NCBI GenBank assembly: GCA_964059195.1
Contig: CAXKWD010000004.1
Coordinates: forward strand, 122,422,043 to 122,486,042
Length of the DNA stretch: 64,000 nt
Direction: 5' to 3'
Source: Ectobius pallidus
Lineage: Eukaryota; Arthropoda; Insecta; Blattodea; Ectobiidae
The position numbers were made by a program, and so were the translations under genes. Position 1 is the stretch's first letter. Each line of letters begins with the position of its first letter. The notes under the pieces are model-generated. The model had not been told where the DNA came from. It did no database searches and saw only the letters and a program-made list of their open reading frames with translations. Of this stretch, positions 1 to 10,600 are shown piece after piece.

Positions 1-44
1 CCAGCAGTTCGCAGCCGACCACCTAGCTGTAACGAGCTCTGAAG

Positions 45-118
45 ATGCCAGATGCAGTTCGTGACGAAACGTCAGCAATTTCATTGGATAGACCAGGAAA
101 TATCATTGAACGCCGGCC
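45..118 (+). other. Possible 5' exon of the transporter gene (unresolved)
   Basis: An ATG at 45 opens 24 codons of polar, cytosolic-looking sequence that stops against CC|GTGAAAG, a plausible donor. It would end in phase 2, whereas the exon at 467 needs phase 0, so the two do not join as read. A second ATG at 52 could end at TTC|GTGACG (position 60) in phase 0, but that gives only three residues. The true first exon may lie outside the window. Confidence 0.2.
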
Positions 119-466
119 GTGAAAGCCTTAGTAGTTATATCAGTAGCAACTATGTTAAAGGACAAAGAAAAAATCCTTCAAATGCACAAACGTTCATTAT
201 TTATTGTATTGTGAATCTTATTGTGATTGTTTGCATCCAATAACACATACATGTATATATTTGGATGGACTAAATGAATGTTAACATAATGTAATCTAGG
301 TAGTTACTGTACAAAAATTAGTAGAGATCTGTTATCAATTCAAACATGATAGCATTTTGGTTAAGACTTAGCATTTTTTGGGAAACAATTGAGGTATCTT
401 CAGAGCCTCACTTCCACCCTATAATCCGAATTAGCCCAGCACTAACAGAAATCAATGTGATTGTAG

Positions 467-517
467 GTGGACAACAAGGAAGCACCTCCAGTCCTCTCAC
501 GGCCCATCCTTAAACAG
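467..517 (+). CDS. Transporter exon (cytosolic N-terminal tail)
   Basis: The exon follows a TTGTAG acceptor and ends at CAG|GTATGC. It encodes 17 residues ending in a short polar stretch just before the first membrane helix, as expected for the cytosolic N-terminus. It begins and ends in phase 0. It has no start methionine, so an upstream exon is needed. Confidence 0.75.
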
Positions 518-3500
518 GTATGCATGTAAGTTCATTCACACTATAGAAAAATAAACTTCTTTGACCATTGACATAAATGCATTAAACAGCTAACTGACAT
601 GTTACTTTTCTTAATCCAGGGCATAGTAGCAGGATTGGTATACATAACTGCTGTCTGCAATGGTCTATCAAGTGGTTATTCTGCCATATTATTGCCACAG
701 CTTCGGTCCAACAGTAGCACTATAACCATGAATGATGATATTGGATCATGGATTGGTAAGTATCTATAATAATAAGAGGAAGTGTTGTCTGTTTGTCTGT
801 CTGTGCACCAATGCACAGAGATCTGAAATTTTAAACATAGATGAACTGAATGGTGGCCGCACCTTGAAGCCAGATTTTTAATTTTCACTTTTGTTTGCGA
901 GATATGAGTGAAAAACTGGCAGAAAACATGAATTTTTTGCGCTATCGAAGCACCAGTTTTCGGTAATAGATTTCAATTGTCAAATCAATTGCAGGTGGCT
1001 TTGCTTTTTTTGTCATAACTCCAAAATAAGAGCATTGCAATTTTTTCAATATATCGCATGGAATTACAATTGCTTCGATTTTGTAAGCCCATCCTAATGT
1101 CAAGACACACAGACGTCTGAAATTTTCAACATAGATGGAAGAGGGATAATGAATAAAGGCCTAAATGGGGAAACATTGATCGATTTGAACAGAACTCACT
1201 ATGCAGGGGTTTACTGGGCCAGGGAACTTGAATCTGAGGGCATTTTTCCCAGGCGGTGCTTTCTAATAGTGGAATGCACTCCAAAGCCAGATTTTTATCT
1301 GTTTTGTTATAATTATTAATCATTTAGTTTATGAATGATTCGTCTGTAAGTATTAATAAATATAACGCTTTAGTTATTATGCTCTTAATTTTTAATTTTA
1401 AAATTAATTATCGAGGGCGAAGCCACAGACACCTGGTAGTAAATAATAATGGGCTGATGTAAAGCTGTAGCTCTGGTTTGACAGACGCAGTATTTCCTTA
1501 TGCCAATGAAGACCTTTCTCAGAGAATTGTACGGAGTGCAAAGTCAAAAACTTACCCTCAAATTTAGCATATCAATATGTTTTCATTACAGACAGACACA
1601 TGCAAAAAATTATCTGTTGAAATAACTCTAAGTAGATGAAATCTGGCTTGTATTGTTGAGTAAAGGAACAACTGTGAACACTAGTACAGGTCACTTGAGT
1701 AGCCTCCATGCTGGGTTTGTTGGAAAGCAGTAGAAAGTGAAGTTAGGGGAACCAGCGAACAGGAGTTACGTCTTTACTCATTACATCTGATTCAAAGTTT
1801 GTTGTTACATAATACTACTGAGTATTTCTACATTACACTATTTACATTTTTTAGAGATTGAGGGGATGGATACGACAGTTAGTTTGTGGAGATGTAGTAC
1901 AAGTGTGTCTGCAGTCGTGGATAAGTTGGTAACATGCCTGCCTTCCATCTCGGCGGTCTGTTTTAGATTTTCGGCCAAGCTAGGAATTTTTCAGTAGATG
2001 GATGATGGATGATGTGGAACTCATCGAAACATACTGTATTTACTCGAATCTAATGCATCATCGGATCTAATGTGCACCCCAATTCTAAAACTTCAAATAT
2101 TAAAAAAGAGTTTGTTGGCCCATGCAGTGTGCATATATGGTGGGACATTTTATTTGGCATTTTATCTTAGTATTTTATTTTATACTACAATGGATTTGTG
2201 AAAGTCGATGAATAAAGGTCGGTATAACAGCTTAGAGGGGATGCGATACAATAGATACTTCCATACAAGGGCACCCATATGATATTTTCTAGAGGGGGCC
2301 AATTTTTTAAAGTAATTAATTTTTTGTTGCTTTAACTTCTTGGGCAACTTTGTAACATTATATTAATAATATAATAAGTGCAACAATGACATAGCCAGAA
2401 AATAATTTCGGGAGGGTCGGAAGTGCCGTGGGGTTGGGGGATGGAATGCCCCCCAAGAAAGGGGATCGGGGGTCCGGTCCCGAAAAATTTTTAAATATTG
2501 AACTAACGAAAATCACATTTTATGCTATTTTAACACTGAAAAATTAGTTAGCAAATTTGTTTACCAAACCTTAAGACATGCCAACTCAATTAATCATTAC
2601 CAAAGTTGGGAGTCCAATCCCAGAAAATGTTTAAACATTAAACTACGTGAACTAAATGAAAATAACATTTTACCCTATTTTACCACTAAAAAGCTAGTTA
2701 GCAAATGTAAAGTAAAGACATGCCGAAGTAAACAAGAAATCATTACCTATGTTGGGAGTCCACCCCAGGAAAATTTTTAAATATTAAACTATTGAAAATC
2801 ACATTTTACGCTATTTTAGCACTGAAAAACTAGTTAGCAAATTTGTTTAACATATTCTAAGACATGCCAACGTAAACAAGAAATCGTTACCTAAGTCATA
2901 ATACTTCATACTATTTATAAGAAAAGTTAAATAACACATGGAACAATGGAAATAATAGCCTACTTATTATGTTATGAAAATAAAATAATTGCTATACCAT
3001 ATTTGACACACAAACAAAACTTGTTTAATTTAATAATCTTTTAATACAAAAAAAGAATTTTAGGTTTTGAGTTTTACGGGCCCGGATCTGATTTTGCTTC
3101 CATGTTGTCGATTTGGTAAAACTTCTGCAAACTTTTTATGTCTCTACTGACTGATATATAATTGTCCTGACTATGGAAAGAAAAAAGAAAAACACCTTTT
3201 CCTTTCCCTAAGAGCGGGGGGGGGGGGAGCCGCGGCCCCCCCTTGCCCCCGGGTATGGGCGCCCATGCCTCCATATGAATCCTACCATCTTTGAACAAGC
3301 TTGGTTAAACTTGAGAACTAAAATAATACATAAACAATGACCTGCTTTTGTGCGTACTAGTAATAGGCCAACAATAAAAATGTAACAAAGTTGCAAATTA
3401 CAGCAATGCATTGTCACATAGGTGATCAATGTTACTACTGAACTATGGAACAGATTTGCACTTGAATCTAACGCACACCCCCAATTGTGAATGCTACAAA

Positions 3501-6500
3501 AGGACAAAACAAAGTGTGGATTAGATTCGAATAAATATGGCATTATGTTCTTGTTTGGTAAGATTTACTTGTAATAATGATGTGAAGTTGAATGCTTTCA
3601 AGTTTAGTATATAACATACGTATCCATTGCAGTGAGTATATATATTGGTGCAACGTCTATTGGCTGTCTTCTGAGCGGTGTGGTCATGGACTTCTGTGGC
3701 CGGTGTCCTACCATACAAGTTGGTATACTCTGTAATTGTGTTGGATGGCTGTTCATAGCATTTGCTCAGACCCACACACCCATACTACTGGGCAGAGCTC
3801 TTGGAGGTTTCGCCAAAGGTTTCCTCACACCTGCAGTTACTGTGAGTTCATACTTTCTGTTTGTCTTAGGTTTTAGATCAAGGCAACTTGGGTGCAAAAA
3901 GTAGCATGCTACTATTTCATCTTTTAAATTGTATGTTTGAACTACAATAATTACATGCAATTCTGAACAAAGAAATTTTGCATACAAGCAATGGTTCCCA
4001 AGGTCCATATATTAGGATGCCATCATGTACAAAGCTGGCAGCAAGCAACTTGTTACCAATGGCTTATGTAAAAGCGCTTGTGTGTCCTGAGAGGTTCATG
4101 TACAAAACTGGAAACAGCTGTTGAGCTCGTGATCAATAATAAAGAAGAGTTCCTCAAGTGATGATGAGCTATTTTTGCTTGAAAATGTAGAGTTTAAATT
4201 AAGTAGAAAAAGTGTGAGTGTGGATGAAACTAACTATGAAAGAAGAGAGTTTGGTGAATACCACCACAAATTTTCAAAAGGTATTTCCTTCCAATATTTG
4301 TCAACATAATTTCTATTAGCATGTAGTTTGGGTCGTTTATCCCAAATGGCTCTTCTTTACAATCATTTTGTTGATCATTTCATCAACATCCTCCATTTTC
4401 AATGATAAAATACCGAAAAAATGTATACAACAAGTCAACTAAGCACTGGAAATATTGTTTAATTTATTCTTGTTTGCTGATTGGCATTTGCAACGAGTGC
4501 TTGCATGTCCAGACATGCTTTGTCTGCGAATGAAAGTAGTTACAATAATATGAACTTCTACTTGCTCTGATAAGTGCTTGCCGGTGGTTGCTTGCAAGCA
4601 TTGGAAACCAGTTTTATACCTGATAACACCTTAGTTCGCAAATAGGTTTGCCAATGTCACAGATTTCACGGACAATCCACGATTTTGCAATGTAAGAATA
4701 TGCTCAGGACAAAAAACAAAAAATTTGTAATGTTGTTTTCATATTACAATTTTGAAAATTTTGGCTGTTCTCTTACTGTCCCTATATTTGTAGATAGTGG
4801 AAGTGGCCAATGGCCTCAGTATAGATGCTATTAATTAGTGTATATTTATTAAAATATTTGACATTCTTGACCAATATTTTGATATTCAAGAAGGATTATA
4901 CATTAAACTTTAGAACATTCTACTTCATATAGCCTACTTGTTGTTAGTAAAAACTTACCACATTAGAACGTATGTTTTGAACAGCTATAATCCAACTTCT
5001 CACAAGTTAGCAATAATAAACAGTCTTATTTACACATTTGTCGACTTACCTATGCACAGTAAAGAATATAAATTGGAATATCAGCATATTTTAGAAACAG
5101 CAAAAATTAATGGATTTACTGAAAATATGATCAACAAGAAAATCAAGAAATTTGAAAACAAATGTGTGTAAAAGAAAATACCACCTTAAGCAATTCTAAA
5201 GATGGAACAGCTTTAAGAAATTCTCTTTCCATCCTTTAATGCATCACAAATACAACAAAAAATTCAAAGAACTGAACATCACATTGGTACCTATCAATAG
5301 AGATTTTTAAAATCGCCTAAAATCAGACATGAAAGACAAAATTCCACCAAGTAAAAATTCAGGCATTTATAAAATTGACTGTAATACCTGTGATAAAGTA
5401 TACATTGGCAAAACGAAGAGAAATTTAAATGCAAGGATAAAGGGCACATGAGAAATATGAAATACCAACAAATAGAAAAATCTGCAGTACCTATAATTCG
5501 TTATTTCTGGTCTAGAGATCATGATTTCAATAGTGAGGCAAAATTACTGAAATGTGTTCAGAAATCACTTTATTTAATTGTTTGTGAAAAAGCATAACTT
5601 ACATAAGAAAAAAGAGAGACTCATATATTTTGACATGTCTAAGGACAATGACCTCATTTTAAAATTCATACAACCTAGAGGACATCTGCTGGACAGAGAA
5701 AAAATATTTGTTAGTTGAGATCCACTGAACTGAAAATATTGTATTCAGCCTTAAAACCGATATAGGTTTACAGAAAACAAAACTGTAAAGCTTCTAGGAC
5801 AGTTCTTGGATAATAAGCTTCCATGGGACCAACAAATAACAAATGTTACTGCTAAGCTGTCAAAGAGTTATTTTTCTACTCCGAAAGCTAAAAGCCTCAG
5901 TCAGTCAAGATATGTTAATAACAGCTTATTTTGCATTTTTTATCCACATATCCTATATGGCATTCGGTTATAGGGCAGTAGCTCAGGGTCAATAAGGGTG
6001 TTCCTATGTCACAAGAAAGTCCTAAGAATTTTACCAGGAGTAAAACATCAAGATAGTTGTGTAGATCTATTTAGTCAATTAAAAATAATCACAGTTCCTG
6101 GAATATATCTATATATATATATATATATATAAATTTAGTACATGTGGAAGAAAACCTACAACAATTCTCAAAACGTTATGATATACACGAACACAGAACT
6201 AGAAACTATTTGAAATTAGATTTGCTTATTCAGATTAAATAAATGCATAGACAGTCATCTATATATATGGGTAAGCAATATACATTTTTTAATAAGTCGC
6301 CTAGTTCTGAAACTGAAATTTAGGACATACATTTTTAACTAGGCCATATTTAGATTGTTATTTTAATTAATCACTGACATAACGTAATATATTGTTTAAT
6401 TTTACTTTTTGTTTTAAGGTATTTGACGAAGTTTATTGTATACATGTAATAATTAATGGTGAATAATAAATCTTGAATCTTGATGATGGGGACATTTATT

Positions 6501-9500
6501 CTAATACATTCTTACTAACAAATTTAAGAAAGTCCTAAAAAGCTGGCTCATATCAAAAGCATTTTATAATGTAGATGATTTTCTAAACATGGAATGCTTG
6601 TGACGTACATTTTTAACTAGGCCAGATTAATATTTATAAGTAGATTGATATTTTAATTAATCACTGACATAACATAATACATTGTTTAATTTTACTTTTA
6701 GTTTTAAGATATTTAACAAAGTCTATTGTATACATGTAATACTTAATGACGAATAATAAAACTTGAATCTTGATGATGGGGACCTATCGAAACATACATT
6801 CTAATTTGGTATGTTTTTACTTACAAGTATGAGAAGTAGAAAGTTCTAAAATTTAATATATGATTTTGACACTTCAAAATGCTTCCCCAATTAATTTAAT
6901 CAGAATTAAAGAATGGTTTTAAACGGAACTGTTAACTCTAAAGCTGATGTCCCATGATCCAATTTTTGGTCCAAATGTCTACAAACAGTCAGATTGGATC
7001 ATGTGACATGGCCGACTGCCATTGCATACAATTTCATCCTATATTTTCCATACAATTCTTGTATTGCATGCAACGGAACAGAAACATTTCTAATTATCTA
7101 TCCCAAAACATTAAATCAACCAATGTGCTTCTATCCCCGCGTCACCTGCATGACATAGAAACATGGCAGCGTACAGCCACACAGCTGAATCTCTCTGCTG
7201 CCAGCACTCGCTTGATCAGCTAACATAACCAAAAAGATAAAGAAGATTAACAGATCATAAGACTTTGAATTTACAGCATTATTAACAATAACCATTGTTA
7301 CAACTGGCATAAATGCTGAGGTGATCTGGAAATTATGAGAAAGATTCCATAGAAAATGTTACTAGTGTCAAGTGCATGCATATCGACCTGCATGCGATTG
7401 TAGTAGCTACCAATCTTCGTTTTAGGAGAACAGCTGGTGCTATATATTGAACCAAAATGCTCTCTCGTGTGCAGTCAGAAATAATTGTATAGAAATGCTA
7501 CTTGATACAACTTTTTCAACCAACAAATAGGAATGTGGGACATCAGCTTAATGAACATGATAATGAAAATATAGTACTTTATCAGAATGTGTGTATAAAG
7601 TTATGGGAAAATGGTACTTTACGACACAACCGAGTCCCCCACTCCTACTCTCAATCCCTCCCCTAGCGGCGGCATTTGAACTACTAGCAGCGATGGTAAC
7701 GCCATCTCTTACGCAACTGATGAAACAGAAAAAATAATTTATTTCTTCTTTATTCTCTTCTTCTCTTCCTTTCCCGTCTCCTTCCTCTATTCCTCTCACC
7801 TCCTCTTCACCCTACCTACCGGTACCTATTTGAGACTTATTCCTACTAGTAAATTTCAGATTGACTGGGATTTGAACTCGGGACCCCTAGCATTATAGCT
7901 AGGAGTCTTAACCATTACACCACGAGTGAATATTGAGCACTGAAGGAAGCTTTCGTATATTTGAGTTATGATAGGGGGATTTCATGAGTTTTAACGCAAG
8001 AATCGGTTTTCATTATTTTGAGATATTTTGTTAGTTATGAAAAGAGTAGTGTTGGTGCAAGGGAATTTTCCTGCATCAATTAAGTCATATTTAATGTTAT
8101 AATACGACGTTTTTTATAATTGTGAAACATTATGTATGGTGCAAGGGTATTTTTGTATTGTCAAATAGCCTATTTTGTTGCAAGGGTCGTTTTTATAATT
8201 GTGAAATATTATGTGAAGGTGCAAGGGTCTTCTTTTATTGTGAAATATTAGGTGACATGTCAATTGTAATTATGCATTACCGGCATTGAGGTTGAGCAGC
8301 GGCTACAGGCATGATGGCATGCACTGCGAGAAAGTGGGGCAGGCGGGAAGCGGCCAGGCGGGGAAGTGGCCAGGCGAGTAGCATGTGGAAAGGGGACTAG
8401 CTTGTGTTGCAAAGTACCATCTTCGCAAAGTTATTTCATAATATGGATTATCAATTTGGTGAATAATGCCCTGCAGTGTAATAAATTCCTGAACTATGGC
8501 AACCCTATTTGCAAGGGCCAGTGTTTAAAGTAGTTTGCGAAAAGTGGTGGAACTCATAGTGGTCTGTGAGAAGATCTAGAACTAATTATTTGGATTATGG
8601 CAAATTACTCATACAAGTAAATAGAGACTGGTTGTACATTCTAGCCACTCTCTATATGTTGATTCGAACATAATATTTTGATGCATCTTAATCCTGCAGA
8701 AAAACAGCATTTAAATTCTTTTTCTATCTTGCTAACACTTTTCTTCTTTGCTGGTATAATATAAGTTTATAAAAAAAATATTTTCATATTTACTTTTTAT
8801 TGTAGCACTTCCAAGCAAATTAACAATACCACTTTACACAGACCTTGCTAATCTAAATTGATATCAGATTTCAGTGGCAATGGAATGCACTGAGTGAGGC
8901 GATGTAATTCATGGCTCTGTTTAAATTTTCAGTAATCAATGAGAAGCTGGGAATAATGAACTGAATATGCTCTTTGTCACTCATAAAAATTTAAATTATT
9001 GATATTAGTACCTGGTTTATCAATTCATCATCTCATCGAGAATAGAATGTGATACACTGTTATGTCTGAAGTCCAGGCCACTGCCAGCTTGCCATTTGCA
9101 CCTGATTACGTTAATCTTCCAAGCACTGAATAAAATTGTCAACCATACCTGCATAGTACATACAATATCTCCATCCGTAAGTCAGTAAAATGGGTGGGAG
9201 GAAATTTAGTCATTACCCCCGCAGTTCATAGAAACTGAATCAGTTCGTCCAAACAATACACATACTTTACAACTAGCCCAGATGAAAACCCTGAAAGTTC
9301 CTGCAAACCATGGAAATTTGTGTGACTGATAATCTCTAGCATGCGACTGATAACAATCTCTCGCATGCGACTATTTCAATTTATGCAATGGAAGGCAATC
9401 TTCAATGATAGGCGCATGCAGCCAAGTTTTAGAAACTTATCACATCCAGTTGTCTTGGTCTAAAGATGCCTTTATGTTGTACAATTACTGTGTATTACAG

Positions 9501-10600
9501 CAGCCAATAATTTGCTGTTATTCTATTCACAGTTCCACCTAGAAGAGATGGCAGATCCCAGACTGCGAGGTGCTTTGTCTGCTTGTATTCTTCTCACTTT
9601 CTCAGTAGGCATCATGCTCATCTCTATGCTTGGAATCAATATCAGTTGGCAGATCTCAGCTGGCATAGGGGCAGCCGTGTGTGTAATTAATTTGGTGGGC
9701 TACAGCTTTTTGCCTGAGAGTCCAGTGTGGCTTGTGAGAAATAACAGGATAAATAAAGCCAGTGATGTGTTCAAATGGCTGTGGGGTAATAGTTATGATG
9801 TACAAATACAGTGTGAACTACACCAACTGGTCAATAGGCTACATGAGGAGAAAAGTGAATTGGATAATGCAACTCAATGGAAATTAAAACAGCATCTCAA
9901 ACCACACATATTAAAACCATTCTTTATCATCCATGTTTTCAACATTCTTCAAGTAGTATGTGGCACCAATATATTTATATTTTATGCTGTTGACATCTTA
10001 TCAGGCACAGAAGCCAATGGAGATCTAGATGCTAACTTCACTAACATACTGACATCTGGCACAAGGGTCTTGTTTATGGCTATGTCATGTATCATGCTAG
10101 TGTGGATTGGACGGCGCCCTATGAGTATCACATCTGGGGTTGGATCTGGTATAGCTGCAGTTGTGCTAGGGTCAGTAATTTACTTCAGATCTGATAACAC
10201 ATTGTTAATGACGACTCTGGTGATCATTTATGTGGCATTCAACACATATGGTTACTTTGTGCTGCCACCATCCATGATCGGTGAGATATTACCATCTAAG
10301 ATAAGGTGTCTCGCTGGAGCCTTCATCTTCACTTGCAATGACATTGCCATGTTTGCTGCAACCAAAGCGTTTCCATCTGTTGCCAGAGCAGTTGGTACCC
10401 ATGGTCTGTTCTGGATATTTGGTGGCTCCTCTTTGTTCTGTGCCTTGTTCTTGTACTTATTGTTGCCAGAAACCAAGGGACGATCCCTTGTGGAAGTAGA
10501 GGAATACTTTTTACAGTCAAACATTTTCTGGTTTGCTAGAAAGAAACAATGTGCTGTCAAAGTGGCTAATAGCCATACATCTGTACAATGGACACCTTGA
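467..10600 (+). CDS. MFS sugar transporter, Tret1-like (4 of its coding exons)
   Basis: Facilitative sugar transporter of the plasma membrane, most like the insect trehalose/glucose transporter group (Tret1-like). The coding exons are 467-517, 620-755, 3633-3841 and 9533-10600. All three junctions have GT and AG ends, and the phases agree (0, 1, 0). They give 487 residues plus a missing N-terminus, close to the usual length of about 490-520. Numbering from the first codon seen, the sugar-porter motifs are D82-x-x-G-R, R142-L-R-G after transmembrane helix 4, PESPVWL at 193-199, a G-R-R at 325-327 and PETKGR at 444-449. Long hydrophobic stretches fit 12 membrane helices. One oddity is that the acidic residue usually found before the second G-R-R is absent (V-W-I-G-R-R). 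Substrate cannot be read from sequence. The 2.9-kb and 5.7-kb introns are full of transposon remnants, but the reading frame is intact. Confidence 0.9.
620..755 (+). CDS. Transporter exon (membrane helix 1)
   Basis: The exon is bounded by AATCCAG| and G|GTAAGT. It encodes 45 residues and the first base of a valine codon. It holds the first hydrophobic helix and a following loop with two adjacent Asn-Ser starts that could be glycosylated. It ends with the D-D-I-G-S-W-I segment typical before helix 2. Confidence 0.88.
763..1440 (+). mobile_element. Non-autonomous Helitron-like element
   Basis: It begins with TCTATAATAATAAGAGG and TCTGTCTG-type repeats, as many insect Helitrons do. It ends with a GGGCGAAGCC hairpin region and GGTAG|T, a mutated form of the CTAG|T end. 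The block 1131-1440 is clearly related to 13325-13883, and its 3' part to 49370-49549. It has no coding capacity and lies in the transporter's intron. Confidence 0.6.
1905..2000 (+). repeat. Degraded tRNA-derived SINE
   Basis: This is a diverged copy, in opposite orientation, of the SINE at 36767-36946. They share the A-box-like GTGGATAAGTTGGTA region, the segment GCCTGCCTTCCA, TCGGCGG and the following GGAATTTTTCAGTAG hairpin half. The B box has decayed, so it is not expected to be transcribed. Confidence 0.6.
2031..3542. mobile_element. DNA transposon with CTCGAATCTAA-type TIRs, interrupted by nhAT-C
   Basis: The left end (TACTGTATTTACTCGAATCT) and the inverse of the right end (CCATATTTATTCGAATCTAA) match at most positions. 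A related end lies on the opposite strand at 51026-51052. No transposase is visible. The middle is occupied by nhAT-C at 2266-3267. The family is not identified. Confidence 0.5.
2266..3267 (-). mobile_element. nhAT-C copy 2 (non-autonomous hAT)
   Basis: The ends CAAGGGCACCCATA and TATGGGCGCCCATG form TIRs, and the flanks CTTCCATA (2258-2265) and CCTCCATA (3268-3275) form an 8-bp target-site duplication with one mismatch. It is the reverse complement of the copy split across 22444-32150. It holds about three degenerate internal repeats of roughly 120-140 bp (2460-2890), each with TTTTAAATATT and TTAGCAAATTTG. Confidence 0.75.
3545..3620 (+). repeat. Penelope 3'-tail-like fragment beside exon 3633
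   Basis: It resembles the 3' tail segments at 6790-6870 and 35770-35850 (GTTCTxxTTTG, AAGTTGxATGCTTT, ATATAACAT). It sits directly before the splice acceptor of the next transporter exon, so part of the branch-point region may be transposon-derived. Confidence 0.4.
3633..3841 (+). CDS. Transporter exon (helices 2-4)
   Basis: The exon is bounded by CATTGCAG| and ACT|GTGAGT. It completes the split valine codon and encodes 69 more residues, including the S-I-G-C-L-L-S-G helix and the D-x-x-G-R loop signature. Reading past 3841 leaves the conserved sequence at once, so the donor is well supported. Confidence 0.9.
3842..4937. other. Intronic sequence without a recognised gene
   Basis: There is no coding signal. 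A weak inverted-repeat pair (GTACAAAGCTGG near 4028 and GTATAAAACTGG inverted near 4622, each followed by GCAAGCAAC) hints at an old MITE of about 600 bp. The remainder shows nothing. Confidence 0.35.
4938..5715 (+). pseudogene. Penelope-like retroelement remnant, copy 1 (RT end and GIY-YIG nuclease)
   Basis: It is the remnant of a retroelement protein with a telomerase-like reverse transcriptase followed by a GIY-YIG endonuclease. At 4962-5171 a frame reads like the end of the reverse transcriptase module (S-Y-N-P-T-S-H-K, H-S-K-E-Y, then a K/N-rich linker). At about 5350-5450 comes G-I-Y-K-I...V-Y-I-G-K-T-K-R-N-L, the GIY-YIG core. At 5455-5600 a further D-H-D-F-N...E-A-K-L-L segment follows. 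At least two frameshifts and several stops separate these blocks. The matching 3' tail resumes at about 6778-6935. The 5' part is missing. Confidence 0.7.
5730..6488 (+). pseudogene. 3' end of a CR1/jockey-type LINE
   Basis: After a start at about 5790 (K-L-L-G-Q-F-L-D-N-K-L-P-W), broken frames resemble the C-terminal region after the reverse transcriptase domain, including H-P-H-I-L-Y-G-I-R-L and a K-K-V-L-R-I segment. Stops, a frameshift near 5875 and an (AT)n insertion at 6104-6131 break it. It ends with a 3' UTR closing in CTTGAATCTTGATGATGGGG. It lies inside Penelope copy 1. Confidence 0.6.
6104..6131. repeat. (AT)n microsatellite
   Basis: A short run of alternating A and T expanded inside the LINE 3' fragment. 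Confidence 0.8.
6489..6777 (+). repeat. Second, shorter copy of the same LINE 3' end
   Basis: The last ~190 bases repeat 6300-6488 almost base for base (TTTTAATTAATCACTGACAT through CTTGAATCTTGATGATGGGG). Two 5'-truncated insertions into the same place, or a tandem duplication, would explain it. Confidence 0.6.
6778..6935 (+). repeat. 3' tail of Penelope copy 1
   Basis: It continues the element at 4938-5715 after the LINE insertions. It matches the tail of copy 2 at 35750-35910 (ACATTCTAATTTG, TTGACACTTCAxAATG, CAATTAATT). Confidence 0.5.
6942..7548. mobile_element. MITE with GCTGATGTCCCA termini
   Basis: AAGCTGATGTCCCA near 6941 and its inverse TGGGACATCAGCTT near 7533-7548 form terminal inverted repeats around about 600 bp of non-coding DNA. 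No clear target-site duplication was seen. Confidence 0.5.
7858..7932 (-). repeat. tRNA-like SINE head
   Basis: On the minus strand there is an A box (GTGGTGTAATGG), an anticodon-arm-like stem CCTAG/CTAGG and a B box (GAGTTCAAATCC). The predicted loop is 8 bases and the acceptor ends do not pair, so this is a tRNA-derived repeat rather than a tRNA gene. Confidence 0.55.
8040..8260. repeat. Degenerate tandem repeat (TGCAAGGG motif)
   Basis: GTTGCAAGGG or GGTGCAAGGG recurs four times, each followed by a T-rich stretch and often TTGTGAAATATTA. Unit length varies from about 40 to 80 bases. Confidence 0.5.
8261..9532. other. Intronic sequence, no gene seen
   Basis: It contains a short GC-rich patch with repeated GGCCAGGCGGG (8335-8375) and a local duplication of CTCTxGCATGCGACT (9341-9373). 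Nothing else is recognisable before the transporter's last exon. Confidence 0.5.
9533..10600 (+). CDS. Transporter terminal exon (helices 5-12 and C-terminus)
   Basis: The exon starts after TTCTATTCACAG and runs 355 codons to TGA. It carries E-E-M-A-x-P-R-L-R-G, PESPVWL, a long central cytosolic loop, G-R-R and PETKGR, then a 38-residue polar tail. The open frame extends upstream to 9512, but the splice acceptor and phase place the coding start at 9533. Confidence 0.92.
   Translation, partial: FHLEEMADPRLRGALSACILLTFSVGIMLISMLGINISWQISAGIGAAVCVINLVGYSFLPESPVWLVRNNRINKASDVFKWLWGNSYDVQIQCELHQLVNRLHEEKSELDNATQWKLKQHLKPHILKPFFIIHVFNILQVVCGTNIFIFYAVDILSGTEANGDLDANFTNILTSGTRVLFMAMSCIMLVWIGRRPMSITSGVGSGIAAVVLGSVIYFRSDNTLLMTTLVIIYVAFNTYGYFVLPPSMIGEILPSKIRCLAGAFIFTCNDIAMFAATKAFPSVARAVGTHGLFWIFGGSSLFCALFLYLLLPETKGRSLVEVEEYFLQSNIFWFARKKQCAVKVANSHTSVQWTP

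Noticed and set aside
3208..3543. 111-codon minus-strand frame
   Set aside because: It spans the boundary of nhAT-C and its host element, includes a G/C run and shows no domain pattern.
7858..7932. Functional tRNA gene on the minus strand
   Set aside because: A and B boxes are present, but the anticodon loop is 8 bases and the acceptor stem does not pair. Kept as a SINE head.
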